Shown here in pieces: positions 8,426 to 15,604 of a stretch of DNA of 64,000 nucleotides. The notes under the pieces are model-generated. The model saw only the letters and a list, made by a program, of their open reading frames with translations. It had not been told where the DNA came from and made no database searches. The DNA lies in NCBI RefSeq assembly GCF_014645895.1, contig NZ_BMMP01000001.1, forward strand, positions 124,001 through 188,000, given 5' to 3'. The stretch comes from Streptomyces daqingensis. Lineage in GTDB: Bacteria; Actinomycetota; Actinomycetes; Streptomycetales; Streptomycetaceae. The stretch's first letter is position 1; each line of letters starts with the position of its first letter. The position numbers were made by a program, and so were the translations under genes.

Positions 8426-8731
8426 TCAGATGGGCAGGCTCTGGTTGTGCAGAAGGAAGTTGCACAGACCGCCGCCCGCAAGGACGGCGAGCCCGATAGG
8501 CGCGGCGGGCAGGTCCGGTCTTCTCCCGGACTTGAGGCACCACAACCCCATCAGGGCGGGTGGAGTCCAGCCGGCGAAATAGACGGCCCAGGCCGCCATA
8601 TTGCCTCCGTAGTCATGCGGTGAGAGGAAGAGGGAAAGCGAGACGAAGACGAACAGGACCGGAGAGGCCCATATGTTGTCGTAGACGGCCTGGGCGCACG
8701 GCGTATCGCTCTGCTTGTTCTGCTCCTGCAT
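8426..8731 (-). CDS. small integral membrane protein of unknown function
   Basis: A 101-residue protein with three probable membrane helices: about 21-37 (SPVLFVFVSLSLFL), 45-66 (AAWAVYFAGWTPPALMG) and 77-94 (APIGLAVLAGGGLCNFLL). The short N-terminus MQEQNKQSDT is polar. The ATG at 8731 is chosen because GGAGGG ends three bases before it; an upstream start at 8782 would add 17 residues without a ribosome site. I do not recognise the family. The gene stands alone, with a terminator downstream and a 440-base gap upstream. Confidence 0.65.
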   Translation of the reverse strand: MQEQNKQSDTPCAQAVYDNIWASPVLFVFVSLSLFLSPHDYGGNMAAWAVYFAGWTPPALMGLWCLKSGRRPDLPAAPIGLAVLAGGGLCNFLLHNQSLPI

Positions 8732-9172
8732 GTACCCTCCGGACGGACCTTCGCCTTCGCCGGCAAGAGCCGGTCGGCTCACCCCTGCTGCGCCGCCTCC
8801 CCGGGCTGCGATGTGAGTCCGGACAAGGCGGGGCCGTCCTCTGCTGCCTGGTCGCGTACGGTGGCGAACCGCCGCCGCAGTCTCCCCCTGCCGCTGGAAT
8901 ACCCGGCCCCGCAGGAGTGCACCACGCGGGGGTCCGCCGGTATTGAGTAGGACTTACTCAAGCGCGAGTGGCGGGCCCTCGTGTTCCACAGCCTGCGCAC
9001 GAATACCGGCGGGGACTCGACGGAGATCGACCGCTTTCTGATACGCGGTGGACTTCCGCAATCGGTGTCCGGACGGCGGGCACGCACTCACGTGGTACCG
9101 GGATTGTCTCCCTCTCCCGCCTTCTTCACCGCGTTCTTTCGGGGGATCTTTCAGGAGGGCCGCACACGGGGA
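8732..9172. other. 440-base region without a convincing gene
   Basis: Several open frames cross this stretch, but none keeps third-position G/C bias for long. It contains the palindrome at 8943-8961 and the presumed promoter of the small membrane protein gene. A short run of good codon bias begins at GTG 8981 on the plus strand but decays after about 17 codons. Confidence 0.5.
8943..8961. promoter_or_regulatory. operator-like palindrome TTGAGTA-N5-TACTCAA
   Basis: Perfect 7-bp arms around GGACT, 19 bp in all, in an otherwise featureless region. The size suits a TetR- or MarR-type dimer. No gene starts immediately beside it, so its target is unclear. Confidence 0.4.
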
Positions 9173-9456
9173 TTACTTCGCCCCGTCCCGCCCCGCTCGC
9201 GAGGAGGTCATGAACGCGTCGGCGAACTGCAACATGGGGGAGGTGTCGACGTCGGCAGTGCAGCACGGACCGGGAGCTTCTGCGGGGCGAAGGAGTTCGC
9301 CACGTCGCGCGGGATCGCCGGAGCCCATGCGGCCAGCCGCCGCCGCACCTGCTCCGCCAGTCCGAGGACGAGCGCCTCGGCACTGCGGAACCGGCCTGCT
9401 CCCGGCCGGTCGCCGCGGATCTCCGCGCTGCGCCTCGCCGCCGAGTCGCGGGCCAC
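9173..9456 (-). pseudogene. possible frameshifted small gene, family unknown
   Basis: On the minus strand, codons from GTG 9456 down to about 9266 (VARDSAARRSAEIRGDRP..., ending NSFAPQKLPV) keep strong third-position G/C bias, then lose it. The bias reappears in another frame (CCTADVDTSPMLQFADAF...), which ends in TAA at 9173. Joined by one frameshift they would give about 94 residues. The second part alone is also open from ATG 9328 (51 residues). I recognise no family. It could be a decayed gene, a sequencing error or coincidence in GC-rich DNA. Confidence 0.28.
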
Positions 9457-9489
9457 GGCATTGTCAGTGCCGGGTGGTTGGGTGGTGCC

Positions 9490-10308
9490 ATGGCTGATGA
9501 CACGACGCTTGTTCTCGGAGCCACCGGCACGGTCGGCCGTCGGGTGGCGGACGGACTGCGCGCCGAGGGCGTGCCGGTGCGGGCCGCCTCGCGGAGCGGG
9601 GCGGTCCCCTTCGACTGGGCGGTGCGCGACACTTGGGAGGGCGCGATCGGCCCGGCCTCCCGGATGTGGCTGATGGCGCCCGAAGACACCGCGGTGGACC
9701 CGGAGTTCGTGGAGTGCGCGGTGCGGCGGGGCGTCCGGCGGATCGTGCTGCTCTCCAGCAGAGGGATCGAGGCGATGGGCGACGAACGCCTGCTGGCGGC
9801 GGAGCGGACGGTACGCGCGTCGGGGGTCGAGTGGACGATCGTCCGGCCGGACTGGTTCGACCAGAACTTCGACGAGGGCTTCTGCCTGCCGCAGGTCCTC
9901 GCGGGTGAGATCGTCCTGCCGCTGGGCGGCATGCGCCAGGTGTTCGTCGACGCGGAAGACATCGCGGCGTCGGCCGTCGCCGTCCTGACAGGCGGCGGGC
10001 ACGAGGGGCGGAGCTACGAACTCACCGGTCCCGAGGCGCTCTCCTTCGGCGACGCGGCGGCCGTCATCGGCGAGGCGTGCGGCCGCACCGTGCGCTACCG
10101 GGGTGGTGACGAGGAGTTCACCGCGGTCCTGGAGGCCGCGGGTACGCCCCGTGAGGTCACCGACGGCATGCTCTCGGCGTTCGCCGCGCTGCGCGCCCAG
10201 GGTGATTCCCAACCCAACGGCACCGTGGCCGAGTTGACGGGGCGCGAGCCGAAGAGCTTCGCCCGGTACGCCGCGGAGGCAGCAGCTCGCGGCGTCTGGA
10301 ACCCCTGA
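9490..10308 (+). CDS. NmrA-like NAD(P)-binding protein
   Basis: A 272-residue atypical short-chain dehydrogenase fold. The dinucleotide-binding loop GATGTVG is at 10-16. It lacks the YxxxK catalytic pair, and its VRPDWFDQNF, VFVDAEDIA and YELTGPEALSF segments are typical of NmrA/TMR-type NAD(P)-binding proteins. These act as NADPH-binding reductases or redox sensors. The ATG at 9490 is chosen; only a weak GGTGG ribosome site precedes it. A small open frame with a strong ribosome site (9210-9497) overlaps its start. Confidence 0.86.
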   Translation: MADDTTLVLGATGTVGRRVADGLRAEGVPVRAASRSGAVPFDWAVRDTWEGAIGPASRMWLMAPEDTAVDPEFVECAVRRGVRRIVLLSSRGIEAMGDERLLAAERTVRASGVEWTIVRPDWFDQNFDEGFCLPQVLAGEIVLPLGGMRQVFVDAEDIAASAVAVLTGGGHEGRSYELTGPEALSFGDAAAVIGEACGRTVRYRGGDEEFTAVLEAAGTPREVTDGMLSAFAALRAQGDSQPNGTVAELTGREPKSFARYAAEAAARGVWNP

Positions 10309-10472
10309 ACGGACGTCCGCGGCGGAGCCGGGGCGCCGGCCGTCGTGTACTTCCGGTAAGCGCTGACCGACCGGTGCGCCGTCCCGAGAGGCGGGTCCGG
10401 CGCGCGCTCCCCGCACGCCCCGTCCCGTCAAATACCGCTTCGTCCAACGGTGTTGCCTGCCGGCTGCATCCG

Positions 10473-10478
10473 TAGAAT
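10473..10478 (+). promoter_or_regulatory. -10 element TAGAAT upstream of the gene at 10575
   Basis: TAGAAT matches the Streptomyces -10 consensus well. The -35 region (GTGTTG near 10450) is poor. If used, it gives a leader of about 90 bases. Confidence 0.3.
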
Positions 10479-10574
10479 GCTGAACAAAGACGGTGAGACG
10501 GGCATGGCCGAAGGCAAGGGCTTGTCCGGACCTGTCGGACAGCGATCCCCATCCGCAGCTCACAGGGAGAGCTC

Positions 10575-11081
10575 ATGTCGTTAGCGGTGGTCTCGCTCAT
10601 CTGGGACGCGAAGTCCTCCCCCTCCCAGCGCGTGTCGTACGACGACGACGGCTACCACCTGGTCCGCTTCCCGTACGGCGCGGAGTCCTACGACCCCTGG
10701 AAGATGCACGACCCCGCCAACGGCGGCGATGACTCCGAGGACTTCCCGCACGCCCGTTCCGGCCTGATCTATCCCAGCCACGAGGGGTGGGGCATCGTCT
10801 CCGCGATGGTCCACTGGGAGAAGGACGGCGATCCGCACGAGTACCGCGCCCGCTTCGTGCGCGACCCGCTCGGCGACGGATACGACTCGACGGCGACGAC
10901 GGACGCGGCCGAGACGGGCGGCGGCCAGTACAAGTCCTACATGTGGCAGTTCTTCGTCCACCCGGGGACGCCGCTGGGGCTGAAGGTCTCGGCCCGGGGC
11001 AGGGGCGACAAGAAGATCTCCACCCCTCTGAGGCACGCCCAGTTCAAACTCGCCATCCACACGGACGTGATGAAGCCGTAG
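10575..11081 (+). CDS. conserved hypothetical protein, probably beta-rich
   Basis: A 168-residue protein that I do not recognise. It is rich in Asp, Gly, Tyr and Trp, with alternating hydrophobic strands (SLAVVSLIWD, YHLVRFPYG, GWGIVSAMVHW, SYMWQFFVHP, AQFKLAIHT), and has no signal peptide, Cys or membrane segment. A GGGAG ribosome site precedes the ATG. It is convergent with the PAP2 gene with only a 47-base gap. Codon use fits the chromosome. A cytoplasmic beta-sandwich role is a guess. Confidence 0.75.
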   Translation: MSLAVVSLIWDAKSSPSQRVSYDDDGYHLVRFPYGAESYDPWKMHDPANGGDDSEDFPHARSGLIYPSHEGWGIVSAMVHWEKDGDPHEYRARFVRDPLGDGYDSTATTDAAETGGGQYKSYMWQFFVHPGTPLGLKVSARGRGDKKISTPLRHAQFKLAIHTDVMKP

Positions 11082-11128
11082 GACCTGTCGTGGCAGGCCT
11101 TGGGCCGATATCTGACGGACGACGCACC

Positions 11129-11890
11129 CTAGCCGCGGGCGTCACCCGCCGCGGCAGCGGCATCGTTGTGCCCGTGGGGCTTCCACGAGCGCTGCAGGAG
11201 CGTGTACCACGCCCCGATCGCCGCGCCGGCGAGCGCGATGCCCAGCATCGCTCCGACGAGCGTGTCCGTCAGCCAGTGCACGCCCAGCGCGATCCGCGTC
11301 ACGCACACCCCGAGCACCGACACCGCGGCCAGCACCGCGACGGCCCGCCGCGCGTTCGCCGGAGCGGCGAACTCCCGCGCCAGCCACAGCATCAGCGTGC
11401 AGGTGACCGCCGCCGTCATGGCGTGCCCGGAGGGCATGGCCGCGTAGTGCGCGACGTCGACGGGCTGCTCCCACTGAGGGCGTTCCCGGTCTAGCGCTGC
11501 CTTGAGGCCCTGCTGAACTCCCGTACCCGCAGCGGACGTCGCCACGCACCACACAGCGAGCACCTTCTCCCCCCGCCGCAGCCACAGCCACACTGCGGCG
11601 GCGAGGACCAGCAGCCGCATCGTGACCGTGTCCCACACCCAGTCGGTGAGAACCCGGTTGGTCTCCGTCCAGGCGGGATGGGCGAGGGCCCGTGCGTGCG
11701 TCCAGTCCGCGACGTCCTCGTCGAGGTCGAGCAGCGGCTGCCACCCCAGCGCGACGAGCGCGACGAGAGTCGCCGAGGCCGCCGTCAGTCCGAGGGCGCT
11801 CCACAGCCACGGTGCCCGGGAGGGACGGCAGTCCGACGGGCCGGGGCCGGAAGAGGAGGAGCCGGACGAGGGGAGGGGGGACGGTCGCAT
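11129..11890 (-). CDS. PAP2-superfamily membrane phosphatase
   Basis: A 253-residue integral membrane phosphatase with all three family motifs: KxxxxxxRP (Lys130 to Arg137-Pro138), PSGH (153-156), and the C3 set Arg199, His205, Asp209 (R..LGVHWLTD). The active site faces outward; likely substrates are phosphatidic acid, undecaprenyl pyrophosphate or similar lipids. The N-terminus (1-25) is a Ser/Pro-rich cytoplasmic tail, and hydrophobic helices follow from residue 27. The gene stands 33 bases from the M56 gene stop on the same strand and may be cotranscribed with it. Confidence 0.9.
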   Translation of the reverse strand: MRPSPLPSSGSSSSGPGPSDCRPSRAPWLWSALGLTAASATLVALVALGWQPLLDLDEDVADWTHARALAHPAWTETNRVLTDWVWDTVTMRLLVLAAAVWLWLRRGEKVLAVWCVATSAAGTGVQQGLKAALDRERPQWEQPVDVAHYAAMPSGHAMTAAVTCTLMLWLAREFAAPANARRAVAVLAAVSVLGVCVTRIALGVHWLTDTLVGAMLGIALAGAAIGAWYTLLQRSWKPHGHNDAAAAAGDARG

Positions 11891-11923
11891 GCCTCGATCT
11901 TCACCTGCCGGAGGCCCGTTGGG

Positions 11924-12871
11924 CTATCGAAGCGCGGAGAGTCCTGGCACGAAGGCCACGAGCAACGGCACTGCCGGAACCACCGCCGCGGCCGCGGTCA
12001 TCCGCAGCCTGCGGGCCACCGGAAGCCTGGGCGGCGCCGTGAGCAGGCGGTGCACACGGTGCGGCACCTCGGCCAGCGGCGTGGGGCACGGACCGAACAC
12101 GCCCCGCTCCTCGTTGAGTTCGACGAGTGCGAGGGCGATCGTGAGCCGCCCGAAGCGGCGTGACGCGGTGTCGTCGGCCGCCATCTCGACCAGGGTGTGC
12201 ACCTGGTCGCGGAAAGCGGCGAACACCGGGACGCGCGGGAAGCCCGCCGCCAGCGCCGACGAGCAGTGCATCAGCCAGTCGTGCCGGGCCCGGGCGTGCC
12301 CCTGCTCGTGCTCCAGGACCGCATCGAGCTGCCGCCCCTTCAGGCGGCGCAGCGCGGCCGTCGTCACCACCAGCTGGGGCGCGTTGCCCGGCAGCCACCA
12401 CGCGTCCGGCTTGGCGCCTTCCAGGACGACGAGACGGTCGCCCTCGGACGGCTCCTCGCCGGGCAGGCGGGGCGCGCGCTCGCGCAGCTCGGCGCGGCGC
12501 CGGCGGCGGCGCACACGGGCCTCGTGCACCTCGCGCAGGAGCATCGCCCCGGTCCAGGCGCCGCCGCAGGCGAGCAGCACCGCCAGAAGCCCGGCCCACG
12601 GCCCGGGCGAACCCAGGGCATACGCCTCTTCGACGCCGCTCGGGGCGGGCGCGAAGACGTGTGAGCGCACGGCCTGCCAGGCGGCCGCCGCGGAGAAGGC
12701 CATCGCCAGCGCGCAGCACAGCAGTACGGCGGCGATCACGCACTGCCACATCCACAGCCCGAGCACGGGTTCCCTCTCGGGCCAGGAGGAGCGCGCCAGC
12801 ACGCGGGGCGCCACGGCGGCGGCGAGACCGGCCAGTACGAGCAGCGCCAACGGGAGCGTCATGCGTCTCAC
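11924..12871 (-). CDS. M56-family membrane zinc metallopeptidase (BlaR1/MecR1 type)
   Basis: A 315-residue membrane peptidase. The zincin motif HEQGH is at 188-192 within HEQGHARARHDWL, between hydrophobic N-terminal helices (6-22, 38-65, 92-112) and C-terminal helices. In this family the peptidase is usually activated by a signal and relieves repression by a BlaI-type repressor. No BlaI gene is next to it here; the upstream neighbour is DUF5134. Two 19-bp direct repeats lie just upstream at 12921-12960. Confidence 0.9.
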   Translation of the reverse strand: MRRMTLPLALLVLAGLAAAVAPRVLARSSWPEREPVLGLWMWQCVIAAVLLCCALAMAFSAAAAWQAVRSHVFAPAPSGVEEAYALGSPGPWAGLLAVLLACGGAWTGAMLLREVHEARVRRRRRRAELRERAPRLPGEEPSEGDRLVVLEGAKPDAWWLPGNAPQLVVTTAALRRLKGRQLDAVLEHEQGHARARHDWLMHCSSALAAGFPRVPVFAAFRDQVHTLVEMAADDTASRRFGRLTIALALVELNEERGVFGPCPTPLAEVPHRVHRLLTAPPRLPVARRLRMTAAAAVVPAVPLLVAFVPGLSALR

Positions 12872-12920
12872 ACTATGAGCCGACCGCTACGGAGCGGTAC
12901 GTCTGCCTGCGGGAAGTGAC

Positions 12921-12960
12921 GGACGCCTCACGTCCGAAGAGGGACGCCTCACATCAGAAG
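12921..12960. repeat. two 19-bp direct repeats upstream of the M56 gene
   Basis: GGACGCCTCACGTCCGAAG (12921-12939) and GGACGCCTCACATCAGAAG (12942-12960) match at 17 of 19 positions, offset by 21 bp (two helical turns). The second copy overlaps the DUF5134 stop codon. They could be paired regulator sites for the M56 gene. Confidence 0.45.
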
Positions 12961-13593
12961 CAGCATGGCCAGCATGCCCGTGCCCATCGCCACGCGGCAC
13001 GCGCTGACCAGCTCCCCGGGGCCGTGCGCGGCACACGACGGCGGCTGCTGCCCCCGGCCGGCGGCAGTACCGGCAGGGAGGGCGAGACCGGGCGGGCCCG
13101 GCAGCAGACCGAGGCCGGTGCGCAGCACGTATGCGGCGAAGTACGCGAGGAGCATTCCGCTGAGCAGGGGCGTCGCGGCGAGGGACGCTCCGGGCGCCGC
13201 GTGGGCGTGGCCCCCTCCCGCCTGCGCTCCCGGCGCCGCGAGCGCCATGGAGAGCATGGCCAGGGCGCCGAGCAGGTGGTGGAGGTGGTGCGCGCTGCCG
13301 TGTGCGGGGCGCTCGCCGCGCTCCCGAAGACGTGTCAGCAGCAGCCGCAGCTCCCAGACCGCCACCGCCCCGAAGAGCGGCCCCAAGAACGCTGCGAGGA
13401 CGAACGGGGGGACGGCTGCCGCGGGCAGGCTGCCGGCCAGCGCCATCACTGCCATCCCCCACCCCATCAGGGCCTCGCTCCAGGCAGTGCTCCGCTGCAT
13501 CCCCCCGGCCCGCCGCGCCCGCAGCAGACACGCGCCCCCCGTCACGGCGCAGAGCGCCGCCAGCAGCAGGCCGACCGCCGCCGAGCTGTGCAT
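12949..13593 (-). CDS. DUF5134-like multi-pass membrane protein
   Basis: A 214-residue protein with about six hydrophobic segments (5-24, 40-58, 62-80, 108-124, 146-166, 198-213) and a His-rich loop (HGSAHHLHHLLG, GGGHAHAAPG) that could bind metal. From memory, DUF5134 proteins accompany M56 peptidases in actinomycetes, as here. The function is unknown. The ATG at 13593 leads directly into the first hydrophobic helix. Confidence 0.75.
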   Translation of the reverse strand: MHSSAAVGLLLAALCAVTGGACLLRARRAGGMQRSTAWSEALMGWGMAVMALAGSLPAAAVPPFVLAAFLGPLFGAVAVWELRLLLTRLRERGERPAHGSAHHLHHLLGALAMLSMALAAPGAQAGGGHAHAAPGASLAATPLLSGMLLAYFAAYVLRTGLGLLPGPPGLALPAGTAAGRGQQPPSCAAHGPGELVSACRVAMGTGMLAMLLLM

Positions 13594-13766
13594 CGCCGCC
13601 CTCCCCGTTCGTCCAGGGGGAGGCTGCCCGGCTCGTCACTTCCGTACGGGAGCGCACGGTCGCACAGGGGAGCGCCCGGCTGCGCTCGTGAGGGGTTCAG
13701 GGGGCGGCCCCAGCCCGCCGTCGGGGCCAGGCCGCGCGGTCGCACGCCCCGTGCGGGGGAGGGCCC

Positions 13767-14159
13767 TCAGATGCCCGGCCGGTAGCGCATCGGGTGGTCC
13801 TCGGGGATCTCGACGACGCAGATGCGGACTCCGTCCGGATCGGCGATCCACATCTCGATGAGGCCCCACGGCTCCCGCACCGGCGGTCGCAGCACCTTCG
13901 CGCCCGCCGCGGCGAGTTCGCGGTGCGCGGCTTCGGCGTCCTCCACCTGGAGCCACAGCTGGAGGCCCGGTGACGGCGGGGCGTCGGAGCGGCCGGAGAC
14001 CTCCAGGAACCCTCCGCCGAGGAAGTAGACCGTGCCGCGTTCCGTGCCCGTCCCGAACTCGCGGTGGACGGCGAGGCCCAGCGTCCGTCCGTAGAAGGCC
14101 CGCGTGCGCTCGGGATCGGTGGGCCGCAGGAGGACCCGGCTGCTCAGTACGTGCACCAT
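13767..14159 (-). CDS. VOC-family (glyoxalase/bleomycin-resistance fold) protein
   Basis: A 130-residue protein with two babbabbb halves: SRVLLRPTDPERTRAFYGRTLG at the start and LQLWLQVEDAEAAHRELAAAGA then LIEMWIADPDGVRICVVEIP in the second half. Such proteins are metal-dependent lyases, dioxygenases or drug-binding proteins; the substrate is unknown. The ATG at 14159 (MVHVLSSR) is preferred because it gives the standard domain length. It is divergent from the GNAT gene across 46 bases, and a TAGAGT-like -10 about 12 bases upstream suggests a leaderless transcript. Confidence 0.82.
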   Translation of the reverse strand: MVHVLSSRVLLRPTDPERTRAFYGRTLGLAVHREFGTGTERGTVYFLGGGFLEVSGRSDAPPSPGLQLWLQVEDAEAAHRELAAAGAKVLRPPVREPWGLIEMWIADPDGVRICVVEIPEDHPMRYRPGI

Positions 14160-14188
14160 GCCTGCCGACTCTATTGCCGCCGGCGCCG

Positions 14189-14194
14189 TATTAA
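14189..14194 (+). promoter_or_regulatory. -10 element TATTAA for the GNAT gene (leaderless)
   Basis: TATTAA lies 11 bases before the ATG at 14206, so transcription should start at or beside the start codon. No ribosome site is present. Confidence 0.35.
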
Positions 14195-14205
14195 GGTCGC
14201 TCACC

Positions 14206-14775
14206 ATGGAGAACGTCAAGGAGTTCGCGCCCGCGGCCGGTGAGCTGACCTTCCGCGCCGCCACAGAGGAGGACGTCCCCGCTCTCGTGGCGCTCGTGGA
14301 GTCCGCCTACCGGGGCGAGGCGAGCCGCGCCGGATGGACGACGGAGGCGGACCTGCTGGGCGGTCAGCGCACCGACCCGGAGGGCGTGTCCGCCGTCGTC
14401 GCCGACCCGGGCAGCATCGTGCTGACGGCGGAGCGCGCCGGCCGGCTGGTGGCGTGCTGCCATCTCGAACGGCGAGGCGGAGAGGCCTACTTCGGCATGT
14501 TCGCGGTGAGCCCCGCTCAGCAGGGCGCCGGTCTGGGGAAGGCCGTGCTCGCAGAGGCGGAGCGCATGGCGGGGGCCGAGTGGGGTGCCCGCCGGATGCA
14601 GATGACGGTGATCCGGCAGCGGGACGACCTGATCGCCTGGTACGAGCGCCGCGGCTACTCCCGGACGGGCGAGCTCAGCCCCTTCCCTTACGGCGACGAG
14701 CGGTTCGGCATCCCGCGCCGCTCCGACCTCGCCTTCGAGCTGCTGGTCAAGCCTCTCGCGCCGCAGCCCTCTTGA
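14206..14775 (+). CDS. GNAT-family N-acetyltransferase
   Basis: A 189-residue acetyltransferase. The acetyl-CoA loop is QQGAGLGKAVLAEAE (V/Q-x-x-G-x-G/A), after the central strand AYFGMFAVSPA, and the late DLIAWYERRGYSRTGEL segment is typical of the fold. The substrate is unknown. The start ATG is fixed by the divergent VOC gene and the -10 element. The 3' end overlaps the glycerophosphodiesterase gene on the other strand by 29 bases. Confidence 0.88.
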   Translation: MENVKEFAPAAGELTFRAATEEDVPALVALVESAYRGEASRAGWTTEADLLGGQRTDPEGVSAVVADPGSIVLTAERAGRLVACCHLERRGGEAYFGMFAVSPAQQGAGLGKAVLAEAERMAGAEWGARRMQMTVIRQRDDLIAWYERRGYSRTGELSPFPYGDERFGIPRRSDLAFELLVKPLAPQPS

Positions 14776-15430
14776 TCTCCGGCATATCGGTCACCACTCC
14801 GTCGAGGCCCAGTTCGCGGACGCGGGCGAGGTCGTCGTCGGTGTTGACCGTCCAGCTGATGACCTTGATGCCGTGTGCGTGGCACCGGTCGACCGTCTCC
14901 CGCTCCAGCCACCGCAGTTCGCAGGAGACCATCTCCGCGCCGAGTTCGAGCGCCCGCTCGGGCGCCGTGGGCGTGGAGCGGCCGGTGACCAGGACGAGCG
15001 GCATCTCCGGCAGCAGGGCGCGCACTTCGCGCAGGGCCTCGTCGTGGAAGGAGATGACGGTCACCCGGTCGTGCAGCCCGAGCTCCCCGATCACTGCGAC
15101 GAGGACGCGTGCGGCGGCCTTGTCCTTGATCTCCGCCTGCAGCGGCGACCGCACCGCCTGCACGACCTCCTGGAAGGCGGGGATGCGCTCGCCCTGCCCG
15201 GCGTCGAGCTGGCGGAGTTCGGCGAGCGTGAAGTCGCCGATGGCACCCGAACCGTCCGTGGTGCGCGCGACGTCGGCGTCGTGCATCACCACCAGTTCCC
15301 CGTCCTTGCTCAGATGCAGATCGAGTTCGATGACGTCGAGGCCTTCTTCCTCGGCGCGGACGAAGGACCGCAGGGTGTTCTCGGGCTCCACGCCCATCAC
15401 CCCGCGGTGGCCGACGGTGAGCAGTGACAC
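14747..15430 (-). CDS. glycerophosphodiester phosphodiesterase
   Basis: A 227-residue TIM-barrel enzyme of the GDPD family, which releases glycerol-3-phosphate from deacylated phospholipids. Catalytic His8 and Arg9 are in GHRG, the metal ligands Glu35 and Asp37 are in ELD, and the second catalytic His50 is in MHD. The last strand, GLDGVVTDMPE, is also typical. There is no signal peptide, so it is cytoplasmic. GTG at 15430 is chosen because GGAAAG lies upstream and the barrel begins at residue 3; the frame is open to 15484. Confidence 0.92.
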   Translation of the reverse strand: MSLLTVGHRGVMGVEPENTLRSFVRAEEEGLDVIELDLHLSKDGELVVMHDADVARTTDGSGAIGDFTLAELRQLDAGQGERIPAFQEVVQAVRSPLQAEIKDKAAARVLVAVIGELGLHDRVTVISFHDEALREVRALLPEMPLVLVTGRSTPTAPERALELGAEMVSCELRWLERETVDRCHAHGIKVISWTVNTDDDLARVRELGLDGVVTDMPEIKRAAAREA

Positions 15431-15604
15431 GGCGCGCTCTCGCTTTCCTGTGGTGACGGCGCACGGGGCACGTGCGCGCCGCACAGACTAACTGCCCGGC
15501 CGCTGCTGCCAGGGCGCACGTCCGCGCGCGGGAGGCGCACGTCCGAGGACCGCTCTGGCGCGACCGGCAGCCGGGCGGCCTACCCGAGGAGAAGGAGCAG
15601 ACAC

